Below, piece after piece: positions 28,370-36,708 of a DNA stretch of 64,000 bases (within the stretch, counting starts at the first letter, position 1; each line of letters opens with the position of its first letter). Made by a program: the position numbers and the translations under genes. The notes under the pieces are model-generated. The model was not told the DNA's origin, did no database searches, and saw nothing but the letters and a program-made list of their open reading frames with translations. The stretch is from JANNRR01 sp031401675 (GTDB lineage Bacteria > Pseudomonadota > Alphaproteobacteria > Rhodobacterales > Rhodobacteraceae), in assembly GCA_031401675.1 (NCBI GenBank), contig JANNRR010000136.1, positions 1 to 64,000 on the forward strand. Direction: 5' to 3'.

Positions 28370-28437
28370 GCCTTGCCCAACCGGGCGTTGTCCAGCAAAG
28401 TCTTGCCCATCAGTGTCCTGCCCAACGGAGTCCAGTC
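28370..28437 (+). repeat. 15-bp degenerate tandem repeat abutting an acyl-CoA dehydrogenase start
   Basis: Four and a half units of 15 bp (GTCTTGCCCATCAGT type) run from 28370 to the ATG at 28438. The last units carry the GGAG that serves as ribosome binding site (28427-28430). Confidence 0.6.
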
Positions 28438-30144
28438 ATGCCCTATCGCGCGCCGGTTGCCGAATACCAGTTCCTGCTCGATCACGTCGTCGGATTTGAT
28501 CAGGTGACGGCAACCGCGCTTTATGCCGAAACCACGCCCGACGTCACCGCCGCGATCCTCGCCGAGGCAGCGCGGCTCTGCGACAACGTCATGGCCCCGC
28601 TGCAACGTTCGGGCGACCGGCATCCGGCGCGGCTGGAAAACGGCATTGTCCGCACTTCGCCCGGTTTTGCCGAAGGCTACCGCGCCATTGCCGACGGCGG
28701 CTGGGTCGGCATGGCGGCTTCGCCGGCACACGGCGGCATGGGCCTGCCGATGGCGCTGGCCACGGCGGTGAACGAGATGATGGCGGGGGCCTGCCTGTCG
28801 CTGCAATTGTGCCCGCTGATGACGCAGGGTCAGATCGAGGCGCTGGAACATCACGCGGACGCGGCGCTGCAGGCGCTTTATCTGCCGCGCCTGATCGCCG
28901 GCGACTGGTGCGGGACGATGAACCTGACCGAACCGCAGGCCGGCAGCGATGTCGGTGCGCTGCGCACAAGGGCCGAGCCGAACGGCGACGGCAGCTATGC
29001 CGTGACCGGGCAGAAAATCTACATCACTTGGGGCGACAACGACTTTGCCGCCAATATCTGCCATCTGGTGCTTGCCCGCCTGCCGGAAGGGGCTGCGGGC
29101 ACCAAGGGCATCAGCCTGTTTCTGGTGCCCAAATTCATCCCGGACGCCGCCGGCAACCCGGGCATGGCCAACAGCCTGAAGGTTGTCAGCCTGGAACACA
29201 AGCTCGGCCTGAATGGCTCGCCGACGGCGGTCATGCAGTATGACGCGGCGACCGGCTGGCTGGTCGGCGGGCCGCATCAGGGTATGCGCGCCATGTTCAC
29301 CATGATGAACAACGCCCGGCTTGGTGTTGGCGGTCAGGGCATCGGCGTGGCCGAGGCGGCTTTCCAGCAGGCAGTCAGCCATGCGCGTGACCGCCGGCAG
29401 GGCGCGGCCCCGGGCACTGGCGCGATCATTGGCCATGCCGACGTGCGCCGGACGCTGGCGTCGATGAAAGCCGAAGTGTTCGCCGCCCGCGCCATCGCTT
29501 TGGCCTGTGCCGTGGCCATCGATCTGGGCAAGGCCACCGCTGCCGCCGCCCACCTGGCACGCGCCGCCCTGCTGACACCGATTGCCAAGTCCTGCGGCAC
29601 CGAAACCGGCGTCGAGGTCGCCAACAGCGGCATACAGGTGCAGGGCGGCATGGGTTTCATCGAGGAAACCGGGGCGGCGCAGTACCTGCGCGATGTCCGG
29701 GTCACCACGATCTACGAAGGCACCAACGGCATTCAGGCCATGGACCTTGTCGGGCGCAAACTGGCCGACGGCGGGGCCGCAGCCTTTGCCCTGCTGGATG
29801 AGGTCGAAGCCGGGACAGTCGCGGCGCGCACCGTGGCCCCCGACCTTGCCGGGGATGTCGGCACTGCCGCCGCCGCCCTGCGTGCCGCCACCGAAGCGTT
29901 GCTGGGGCAGCCGGTGGCGGACCGGTTCGCCGGGGCCGTGCCTTATCTGCGGGCCTTTGCCCGGGTCCTCGGCGGGCATTTCCACCTGCGGGCAGCACTG
30001 GCCGAAGGCGGTTCCGGCCCGCGCACGGCACTGGCCCGGGTGTTCATCCGCCGGCTGCTGCCAGAGCATCTGGGCCTGCTGGCCGCCGTCCGCGAAGGCG
30101 GCGACGGCCTCTTTGCTCTGAGTGATGAAGATCTGGCCCGCTGA
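28438..30144 (+). CDS. Acyl-CoA dehydrogenase, long form (DmdC-like)
   Basis: 568 residues: N-terminal extension, the ACAD core, and a C-terminal helical domain typical of the roughly 600-residue group that includes DmdC (3-methylmercaptopropionyl-CoA dehydrogenase). Motifs: MNLTEPQAGSDVGALRTRAE (FAD/substrate), QKIYITWGDND, VQGGMGFIEETGAAQYLRDVR, and the catalytic-base region TTIYEGTNGIQAMDLVGRKL, where E of YEGT is the base. FAD enzyme passing electrons to ETF, hence to the ETF-QO encoded at 38478. Start set at the ATG 7 bp after a GGAG. Exact acyl substrate not decidable; dmdC is one candidate. Confidence 0.88.
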   Translation: MPYRAPVAEYQFLLDHVVGFDQVTATALYAETTPDVTAAILAEAARLCDNVMAPLQRSGDRHPARLENGIVRTSPGFAEGYRAIADGGWVGMAASPAHGGMGLPMALATAVNEMMAGACLSLQLCPLMTQGQIEALEHHADAALQALYLPRLIAGDWCGTMNLTEPQAGSDVGALRTRAEPNGDGSYAVTGQKIYITWGDNDFAANICHLVLARLPEGAAGTKGISLFLVPKFIPDAAGNPGMANSLKVVSLEHKLGLNGSPTAVMQYDAATGWLVGGPHQGMRAMFTMMNNARLGVGGQGIGVAEAAFQQAVSHARDRRQGAAPGTGAIIGHADVRRTLASMKAEVFAARAIALACAVAIDLGKATAAAAHLARAALLTPIAKSCGTETGVEVANSGIQVQGGMGFIEETGAAQYLRDVRVTTIYEGTNGIQAMDLVGRKLADGGAAAFALLDEVEAGTVAARTVAPDLAGDVGTAAAALRAATEALLGQPVADRFAGAVPYLRAFARVLGGHFHLRAALAEGGSGPRTALARVFIRRLLPEHLGLLAAVREGGDGLFALSDEDLAR

Positions 30145-31190
30145 TGGATCAGCCTGCTCCGCAAATCCGCTATCCGTTCCCGACCCCGCCTGCCGAAGCC
30201 GCAGCGGTCGAGGTCGCGCCCGGCGTTCTCTGGATGCGCCTGCCGCTGCCGATGGCGCTTGATCACGTGAATGTCTACGCGCTCGATGACGGCGACAACT
30301 GGACGCTGATCGACACCGGGCTGGACAGCAAACGCGGCCGGGCGATCTGGCAGCAACTGCTGGCCGGACCGCTGGCAGGCAAACCGGTTGCCCGCGTGGT
30401 GGTGACGCATCATCACCCCGACCATATCGGCCTGGCCGGCTGGTTTCAGGCGCAGGGGGCAGCGCTCTGGACCACCCGCACCGCTTGGCTGATGGCCCGC
30501 ATGCTGGTTCTGGATCAGCAACCCCTGCCGCCGCCGGAAACCCTGGCATTCTGGCGCGCTGCCGGGATGGATGCCGCGCTATTGGCAAGCCGCGCCGCTG
30601 AACGTCCCTTCAACTTTGCTGATGTGGTCGCAAGGCTGCCGTTGGGTTACCAGCGGCTGCAACAGGGCCAGATGATCCACATGGGCCGCCGCACATGGCA
30701 GGTGCATGTCGGCAATGGCCACGCCCCGGAACATGCGACGTTCTGGAGCCGGTCAGACCGTCTGGTCATCGGCGGTGATCAGCTTTTGCCGTCGATATCA
30801 CCGAACCTTGGCGTCTATGCCACCGAGCCCGACGCCGATCCGGTCGCCGACTGGTTGGAAAGTTGCGAACGCTTCACGCCGCTGGCCGATGCCGACCATC
30901 TGGTGCTGCCGGGGCACAAGCTGCCCTTTACCGGCCTGCCGCTGCGGCTGGCGCAGATGATCCAGAACCATCACGGTGCGCTGGCCCGGCTGACGGCGCA
31001 TCTGGCCAGCCCGCAGGTGGCGGTGGACTGTTTCGGCGCACTGTTCGGGCGGCAGATCGGTCCGGGCGAATACGGACTGGCGCTTGTCGAGGCGGTGGCC
31101 CACCTGAACCATCTGCATCACGCCGGTCTGGCAGTGCGTGACCGGCGGGCCGACGATGCGTGGGTCTGGCGGCGGGTACAAGCGGGCTGA
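30144..31190 (+). CDS. MBL-fold metallo-hydrolase
   Basis: 348 residues. The metal-binding motif VVVTHHHPDHIGLAGWF (HxHxDH) is intact; further ligands are His in VHVGNGHAPEHATFW, Asp of VIGGDQLLPSISPN, and His of VLPGHKLPF. A C-terminal helical region (about 260-348) resembles the LACTB2/glyoxalase-II-like group with a winged-helix end. ATG shares one base with the stop of the acyl-CoA dehydrogenase gene, so the pair is an operon; a thioester hydrolase role is conceivable (inference). Confidence 0.85.
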   Translation: MDQPAPQIRYPFPTPPAEAAAVEVAPGVLWMRLPLPMALDHVNVYALDDGDNWTLIDTGLDSKRGRAIWQQLLAGPLAGKPVARVVVTHHHPDHIGLAGWFQAQGAALWTTRTAWLMARMLVLDQQPLPPPETLAFWRAAGMDAALLASRAAERPFNFADVVARLPLGYQRLQQGQMIHMGRRTWQVHVGNGHAPEHATFWSRSDRLVIGGDQLLPSISPNLGVYATEPDADPVADWLESCERFTPLADADHLVLPGHKLPFTGLPLRLAQMIQNHHGALARLTAHLASPQVAVDCFGALFGRQIGPGEYGLALVEAVAHLNHLHHAGLAVRDRRADDAWVWRRVQAG

Positions 31191-31227
31191 CGTCGCAGCG
31201 CAAAGACAACCGGCACGGGGCGGATCA

Positions 31228-31255
31228 TTGACTTTTGGCCCCGGTGTGGTAGCGC
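31228..31255 (+). promoter_or_regulatory. Possible sigma-70-type promoter of the RTX gene
   Basis: TTGACT (31228-31233) and TAGCGC (31250-31255) are 16 bp apart, about 40 bp before the start codon. The -10 match is weak. Confidence 0.25.
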
Positions 31256-31294
31256 TTTCTGATTGTTTTGCCCCTTATTTCATAGAGTATTGAA

Positions 31295-33070
31295 ATGGCT
31301 TTTGATGCGGATACCATCGGCACATCCATCCCTTTGAGTTTCTTTGCGAACGCCGTGAACGAAACATTCAGCGTGGGCGGGGCCGACGTCGATATACTGG
31401 CAATCGCGCTAGTCGCCGGGCGCGGGTACGAGATCGACATTGACAACGGCAATGATTCTTACCTGCGGATTTTCGATGGCTTCGGTCGCGAGGTTAAGGC
31501 GAACGACGATGGCTATGACCGTGGCGAAGTTCCGGGCGTGCAACCTTACACCCGGTTCATGGCCGATTATACCGGCACCTACTACGTTGGGCTGAGCTCC
31601 TTCTACCTGACAAGCTACGATCCTTTCACGACGGCAGGCCGCACCATTCCCGACAATCCGCTGGCCTCCTCGGAGTTCGATCTGTGGATGCGTGATCTTG
31701 GCACCGAGTCCTTTCCGGATGTCGGCAGCATCAATGGCATCCTCCCAAAACTCTTGTTTGACCAATCCGACATGATCGGCGACGCGGACCGGTGCGTCAG
31801 GGTGGAATATTCCGACCCCACAAGGGTCAATGGTGCCGTGGACATCGAGTTGGGGCGGTTCGACCTGATCAAGGGCGACATCATGGTGCTTGATCTCAAC
31901 GGCCGGCACACTCTGGACCCTCTGAGTTCGGTCATCCGGGTGTTTGACGATCTGGGAAACGAGATCGGCTTTGACAGCGGCGGCGGCAGCGACAGCGACA
32001 GCGAACTGGTGTTCGCGGCCCTGGCCACGAACGACTACTATGTTGGCGTGTCCGGGGTTGGCAACGCGACCTATCTTGCCCTTGACGGCAGCGGTGCTCT
32101 GCCCGGCGATGCCGGTGATTTTACTATAACCATCCACCTCAACCCGACGATGATCGGGTCCAATCTGGCCGAAAGCTTTACCGGCACCACAGGCGGCGAC
32201 TATGTGGTGTCGCTCAGCGGCGTCGACTCACTTTATGGCGGTGACGGCGACGATACGCTGGCGGGCGGCGATGACAATGACGTGCAGTTCGGCGGCATCG
32301 GGCTGGATCTCCTGTATGGCGAGGAGGACAATGACCGGCTGACCGGCGGCAACGGGTCGGATGTGCTGGTCGGCGGCCAGGGCAATGACAGCCTGTTCGG
32401 CGGCAACGACGATGACATCGTCCAAGGCGGTGCCGGCAATGACAAGCTGAACGACGGTCTGGGCAATGACACGCTGATCGGGGATTCCGGCCAGGACGGC
32501 ATGGTCGCTACCGACGGCGATGATCTGTTGCTGGGCGAACTGGGCAATGACACGCTGAATGGCGGCATCGGCAATGACACGCTGGATGGCGGTGGCGGCA
32601 ATGACGGGTTTGCCGGGCTGGACGGCAACGACAGTCTGCTGGGTGGTCTGGGCCAGGATACGCTGAACGGCGGCATCGACAATGATACGCTGAACGGCGG
32701 TGCCGGCGACGATCTGGTGGTGGGATCAAGCGGCGACGACGTTCTCAGCGACGATGACGGGGCCGATACGCTGAATGGCGGCGCGGGCAACGATACCTTT
32801 GTCTTCACTTCGACCACCACCGGCGTGGATCAGGTGCTTGGCTTTACGGTTTCTGCAGCCGATGTGATCGACCTGACTGGGATTTTCGGGGCAGGTGTGG
32901 TGAATGCCGGGAACCTGACCGAATACATCAAGGTGCGGATTTCCGGCACGGCGGACAGCATTCTGGGTGTGGACGTCGATGGGGTTGGGGGCGGGTTCTT
33001 TGTCGACCTTGCACAGGTGATCGGGGTGACCGATGTGCAACTGTTCGATGTTGCCAATTTCGTGCTGTGA
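31295..33070 (+). CDS. Secreted RTX calcium-binding protein with two PPC-like domains
   Basis: 591 acidic residues, no N-terminal signal peptide. Residues 1-150 and 155-285 each resemble a bacterial pre-peptidase C-terminal (PPC) domain (ALVAGRGYEIDIDNGNDSYLRIFDGFG; IRVFDDLGNEIGFDSGGGSDSD). About 310-500 are RTX nonapeptide repeats (GGxGNDxLxGG type, more than a dozen). The end, NDTFVFTSTTTGVDQVLGF to DVQLFDVANFVL, looks like a type I secretion target. Export by a type I system is expected, but none is encoded here. No catalytic domain seen; an adhesin or surface-layer role is possible. It begins after a 104-bp gap with weak promoter-like boxes. Confidence 0.85.
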   Translation: MAFDADTIGTSIPLSFFANAVNETFSVGGADVDILAIALVAGRGYEIDIDNGNDSYLRIFDGFGREVKANDDGYDRGEVPGVQPYTRFMADYTGTYYVGLSSFYLTSYDPFTTAGRTIPDNPLASSEFDLWMRDLGTESFPDVGSINGILPKLLFDQSDMIGDADRCVRVEYSDPTRVNGAVDIELGRFDLIKGDIMVLDLNGRHTLDPLSSVIRVFDDLGNEIGFDSGGGSDSDSELVFAALATNDYYVGVSGVGNATYLALDGSGALPGDAGDFTITIHLNPTMIGSNLAESFTGTTGGDYVVSLSGVDSLYGGDGDDTLAGGDDNDVQFGGIGLDLLYGEEDNDRLTGGNGSDVLVGGQGNDSLFGGNDDDIVQGGAGNDKLNDGLGNDTLIGDSGQDGMVATDGDDLLLGELGNDTLNGGIGNDTLDGGGGNDGFAGLDGNDSLLGGLGQDTLNGGIDNDTLNGGAGDDLVVGSSGDDVLSDDDGADTLNGGAGNDTFVFTSTTTGVDQVLGFTVSAADVIDLTGIFGAGVVNAGNLTEYIKVRISGTADSILGVDVDGVGGGFFVDLAQVIGVTDVQLFDVANFVL

Positions 33071-33173
33071 CCCGGAGCGCGGGCAGGCTGCGGCAGATTG
33101 GCCGCAAGCATGGGCGTGACAGGGCGCGCGATCTGGGCTATCTCACCCCGGACACCGGATCGGGAGCATCGAC

Positions 33174-33308
33174 ATGGCTGAATTCAAGCACGGCAGCATG
33201 GACATCCGTGCCCAGGAAAAGACCTTTGACGGCTTCGTGAAAATGGTCACGCGCGGCGCGATCATCAGCCTGGCCCTGCTGATCTTCGCGGCTCTGGTCA
33301 ACGGTTGA
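33174..33308 (+). CDS. aa3-type cytochrome c oxidase subunit IV
   Basis: A 44-residue gene that is easy to miss: MAEFKHGSMDIRAQEKTFDG, then FVKMVTRGAIISLALLIFAA and LVNG. A short cytoplasmic part (about 1-26) and one membrane helix (about 27-43) match the bacterial aa3 oxidase subunit IV family (COX4_pro_2) of Rhodobacter and Paracoccus. In those structures it lies beside subunit I. GGAG lies about 7 nt before the ATG. The main oxidase subunits are not in this window, which is usual. Confidence 0.85.
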   Translation: MAEFKHGSMDIRAQEKTFDGFVKMVTRGAIISLALLIFAALVNG

Positions 33309-33318
33309 TCCGCTGCAG

Positions 33319-33948
33319 ATGACCCCACGATCCATGCCACAGTTGCTGCCGCGTGCCGTTCTGCTGGCGCTGGTGCTGCCGCTGGCCGCCTGCGGTGCGA
33401 AATCGGTCGTTGCTCCCGAGGCAGAGGTGCAGCGCGCGATCTATGCCGATCCGTCGCCAACCTCGCTGACGCTCTACACCATGATCAACAACCGCTCGGG
33501 CGAGGGCGGGCATTCGGCGCTGCTGGTCAATGGCTCGCAGCGGGTGCTGTTCGATCCGGCCGGGTCCTGGTATCACCCGACCGTGCCTGAACGCAACGAC
33601 GTGCTGTTCGGCATGACCCCGACGATGGTCAGATTCTACCGGGACTATCACGCGCGCGAAACCTACCATCTGGTGTCGCAGACCATCGAGGTGCCGCCCG
33701 AGGTTGCCGAAAAAGCGCTCCGCGACGCGCAGGCCTACGGAGCGGTACCGCAGGCGTTCTGTGCCAATTCGGTGGTGAAGATCCTGCGCGGGCTGCCGGG
33801 ATTCGGCGGGCTCGACACCACCATGTTCCCGGTCAAACTGATGAACCGATTTGCAGAACTTCCTGGTGTCGTCTCGGAAACCCAGTTCGACGACGATCCC
33901 GACAACAACAAGTATAAACTGGCGATTGCAGCCCGCGCGGCCAACTGA
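33319..33948 (+). CDS. Lipoprotein of unknown function, possible permuted papain-like fold
   Basis: 209 residues with a lipoprotein signal: hydrophobic stretch and lipobox LPLAAC, so Cys25 would be lipidated. The rest holds SGEGGHSALLVNGSQRVLFDPAGSWY and, about 90 residues later, AFCANSVVKILRGLPG. A histidine in GHSALLV followed by a cysteine in FCAN is the order seen in circularly permuted NlpC/P60 (LRAT/YaeF-like) hydrolases; this is inference. Ends with DDPDNNKYKLAI. Starts 10 bp after the subunit IV gene, same strand. Confidence 0.75.
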   Translation: MTPRSMPQLLPRAVLLALVLPLAACGAKSVVAPEAEVQRAIYADPSPTSLTLYTMINNRSGEGGHSALLVNGSQRVLFDPAGSWYHPTVPERNDVLFGMTPTMVRFYRDYHARETYHLVSQTIEVPPEVAEKALRDAQAYGAVPQAFCANSVVKILRGLPGFGGLDTTMFPVKLMNRFAELPGVVSETQFDDDPDNNKYKLAIAARAAN

Positions 33949-34085
33949 CCCGGCCCGGCTGACGGCCACCGCCCGCGGCCGCCAGACGCAACTGCTGCGC
34001 ACCCCCCTCATGCTTCAAAGGGCTGCAGGCATGGACAAGCGCTGCGATGCCTGACAGGTTTCCGGGCGTGGGGCAGGGGGCATTG

Positions 34086-34730
34086 GTGCGCATCGTCGGG
34101 GTCATTCTTGCAGGCGGGCAGGGCAGCCGGATGGCACCGTCTGGCGCGGCAGGCAGCGACAAGGCGCTGCTGCCGCTGGCCGGAACGCCCCTTCTGTCAC
34201 ATGCGATGGACCGCCTCGGCCCTCAAGTCGCCGCCCTTGCCCTGAACGCCAACGGCGACCCGGCCCGCTTTGCCCGCTTCGGCCTGCCGGTGCTGCCCGA
34301 CACTGTCGCGGGCTTTGCCGGCCCGCTGGCGGGCATCCTTGCCGGGCTCGACTGGGCCATCGCCATCGGTGCCGATGCGGTCGTCAGCGTTGCGGTGGAC
34401 ACGCCGTTCTTCCCCCGCGATCTGGTCCCGCGTCTGGTGCTTGCCGCCGAAGGGGACGGGATGCCGGTTGCCCTCGCCGCCAGCACCTCGGGCCTGCACC
34501 CGACCTTTGGCCTCTGGCCGGTCAACCTTCGGCCCCAACTGACGCAGGCGCTGGCAGAGGGTCAGCGCAAGGTGTCGGCCTTTGCCGAACAGGTCGGCAT
34601 GGCACGGGCCGAATTTCCTGGGCGCGACCCCGACCCGTTCTTCAACCTCAACAGCCCCGCCGATCTGGTCACGGCAGAGGCTTTCATGAAAGCCCGCCAT
34701 GAAAGCGCATCAGTGAAAGCCCGCCAATGA
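34086..34730 (+). CDS. mobA: Molybdenum cofactor guanylyltransferase
   Basis: 214 residues. GVILAGGQGSRM is the nucleotidyltransferase loop, KALLPLAGTPLLSHAM the lysine-containing substrate segment, VSVAVDTPFFPRDLV the metal-binding Asp region, and PDPFFNLNSPADL the usual MobA ending. Attaches GMP to molybdopterin to make MGD. The GTG at 34086 with AGGGGG upstream gives the standard N-terminus; an ATG at 34047 in the same frame is an alternative. It overlaps the mobB fusion by 4 bp. Confidence 0.9.
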   Translation: MRIVGVILAGGQGSRMAPSGAAGSDKALLPLAGTPLLSHAMDRLGPQVAALALNANGDPARFARFGLPVLPDTVAGFAGPLAGILAGLDWAIAIGADAVVSVAVDTPFFPRDLVPRLVLAAEGDGMPVALAASTSGLHPTFGLWPVNLRPQLTQALAEGQRKVSAFAEQVGMARAEFPGRDPDPFFNLNSPADLVTAEAFMKARHESASVKARQ

Positions 34731-36082
34731 AAGTGTACGGCGTTCTGGGCTGGAAGAACTCCGGCAAGACCGGTCTGGTGGAACGACTTGTCGCCGAAAT
34801 CACCGGACGCGGTTTCAGCGTGTCGACCATCAAACATGCGCACCACGATGTCGATCTGGATCAGCCGGGCAAGGATACCTGGCGTCACCGTCAGGCCGGC
34901 GCGCACGAGGTGCTGATGGCCTCGCCCAACCGGTTTGCCGTGCTGCACGAACTGCGCGGCGGGCCAGAGCCTGCGCTGGCCGACCTTCTGGCCAGGATGG
35001 CCCCGGTCGATCTGGTGCTGGTCGAGGGTTACAAGCGCGACACCCATCCAAAGATCGAGGTGCGGCGCGCCGAAACCGGTCAGCCGCTGATGCAACCGGG
35101 CGATCCGACGGTGCGCGCCGTCGCCAGCGATACCGATGTCGGCGCGCTGCCCGTGCCGCGGTTCGACCTGGATGATACGCCCGGCATCGCAGACTTTCTG
35201 TTGCACGATTGCGGCCTCGCCCCCGGCACCGCGCTGTTCGACACCGTGGTTGTGGTTGACTGGTCGGGCAAGGCCACGCTGTCACCGGCACGGGCCTCCA
35301 GCGATGCGATCTGGATCGGCATCGCCCGGGATAACGGGGTTGAGACGCTGTATCAGCGCAGCCGGACCGAGGCCGAGGCTACGCTGGCCGCCCTGTTTGC
35401 CGCCGAACGGGCGGCAGGTCGCAAGGTGCTGGCCGGCTTTGATTTCCCGTTCGGCTATCCCGACGGATTTGCGCAGGCCGTCACCGGCCAGCCTGACCCG
35501 CTGGCGCTGTGGGACTGGCTGGAAGCCCGCATCGAAAACGATGGCCGCAATCGCAACAACCGCTTTGTCCTGGCGGCGGCGGTGAATGCCAGCCTCGGCC
35601 CCGACCGCCCGTTCTGGTGCCGCCCTGCCGCGCTGGACCTGCCTGATATCCCGTTGAAAAAGGCCGTGCACTACGGTGGGCTGTTCTCGGAGCGCCGCAG
35701 GGTTGAAACCGTGGTTCGCCGGGCCAAACCGGTGTTTCAGCTTCTGGGCGCAGGCTCGGTCGGCAGCCAGGCCCTCTTGGGCCTGCCGATGCTGGCTCGG
35801 CTGCGTCGGCAGCACGCCGCGCAGGTCTGGCCGTTCCAGCCGCCAACCGGTCCGCTGGTCTTTGCAGAGATCTATCCCGGCCTGATCGAACAGGCGGTCG
35901 AATCCGACCCCGATACCATCAAGGACCGGGCGCAGGTTCGCTTGCTGTCCCGCGCCTTTTACCAACTGGCGCAAGACGGCGGGCTGACCGCCATGCTGGC
36001 CTTGCCAGACCCTGCCGCAACCGTCGAAGGCTGGATTCTGGGTGCCGACCACGGTGCCGCACTCATGGCGGCGCTGCGATGA
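34727..36082 (+). CDS. mobB: MobB fused to a DUF429/RNase H-like domain
   Basis: 451 residues. Residues 1-155 are MobB, a P-loop protein helping MGD cofactor synthesis: VLGWKNSGKTGLVERLV (Walker A), STIKHAHHDVDLDQPGKDTWRHRQAGA, and DLVLVEGYKRDTHPKIEV. Residues 170-451 are a second domain opening TVVVVDWSGKATLSP, then KVLAGFDFPFGYPDGFA, IENDGRNRNNRFVLAA and ending EGWILGADHGAALMAAL. The paired aspartates in VDWSG and GFDFPFG suggest a DUF429/RNase H-like fold (inference). Ordinary MobB ends near 170. Coupled to mobA upstream and to a GNAT gene downstream by 4-bp overlaps. Confidence 0.85.
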   Translation: MKVYGVLGWKNSGKTGLVERLVAEITGRGFSVSTIKHAHHDVDLDQPGKDTWRHRQAGAHEVLMASPNRFAVLHELRGGPEPALADLLARMAPVDLVLVEGYKRDTHPKIEVRRAETGQPLMQPGDPTVRAVASDTDVGALPVPRFDLDDTPGIADFLLHDCGLAPGTALFDTVVVVDWSGKATLSPARASSDAIWIGIARDNGVETLYQRSRTEAEATLAALFAAERAAGRKVLAGFDFPFGYPDGFAQAVTGQPDPLALWDWLEARIENDGRNRNNRFVLAAAVNASLGPDRPFWCRPAALDLPDIPLKKAVHYGGLFSERRRVETVVRRAKPVFQLLGAGSVGSQALLGLPMLARLRRQHAAQVWPFQPPTGPLVFAEIYPGLIEQAVESDPDTIKDRAQVRLLSRAFYQLAQDGGLTAMLALPDPAATVEGWILGADHGAALMAALR

Positions 36083-36708
36083 CCGTGACCATCCGGCACG
36101 GTTTTGCCGCCGCCGACCGGGCCGAGGTCGGACGGCTTTACTGGCAGGCGTTCGGCGGCAAGCTTGGGCGGGTATTGCGCCCCGAAGCCAAGGCGATATC
36201 GTTCATTGACCGCGTGTTGCGCGCCGATCATGCCCTGTCGGCCTATGACGCAAACGGCGTCCTGCTGGGCGTTGCTGGCTATAAGAGCCCGCTTGGCGCG
36301 CTGGTCGGCGGCAGGTTCAGCGACCTGCGGGCGGTCTACGGGTTTTTCGGGGCTCATTGGCGGGCGCTTCTGCTGGCGCTCTTGGAGCGCGATACCGAAA
36401 ACAAGCGCTTCCTGATGGACGGGATTTTCGTCCGCGCCGAAGCCCGCGGCAGGGGCGTCGGCTCGGCGCTGCTGACGGCGATTTGCGACGAAGCGCAGGC
36501 GCGCGGTTACGCCGAAGTGCGGCTGGACGTGATCGACAGCAATGACCGGGCACGCGCGCTTTATCTGCGGCACGGCTTTCGCGATGTGGCAACGACGCGG
36601 ACCGGCCTGCTGGGGCTGGTTTTCGGCTTCGAAAGCGCGATCACCATGGTCCGGACCGAAACCCCGACAGTCAGTCAAACGTCCCCGTCACCCGCCCCAC
36701 CAGCATGA
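36079..36708 (+). CDS. GNAT-family N-acetyltransferase
   Basis: 209 residues. Acetyl-CoA loop: FVRAEARGRGVGSALLTAI (R-x-x-G-x-G/A motif A), followed by YAEVRLDVIDSNDRARALYLRHGFRDV (motif B). Starts by ATGA overlap with the mobB fusion. The C-terminal 12 or so residues (TVSQTSPSPAPPA) are low complexity and lie over the end of the convergent gene by 38 bp. Substrate unknown. Confidence 0.85.
   Translation: MTVTIRHGFAAADRAEVGRLYWQAFGGKLGRVLRPEAKAISFIDRVLRADHALSAYDANGVLLGVAGYKSPLGALVGGRFSDLRAVYGFFGAHWRALLLALLERDTENKRFLMDGIFVRAEARGRGVGSALLTAICDEAQARGYAEVRLDVIDSNDRARALYLRHGFRDVATTRTGLLGLVFGFESAITMVRTETPTVSQTSPSPAPPA

Noticed and set aside
28354..30588. 744-codon minus-strand open frame over the acyl-CoA dehydrogenase
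   Set aside because: Same shadow effect. The plus-strand gene has all family motifs and the minus-strand translation has none.
32230..32810. Repeated DNA in the RTX gene as a possible CRISPR or satellite
   Set aside because: The period matches RTX nonapeptide coding (GGxGxDxLx) and lies fully in frame.
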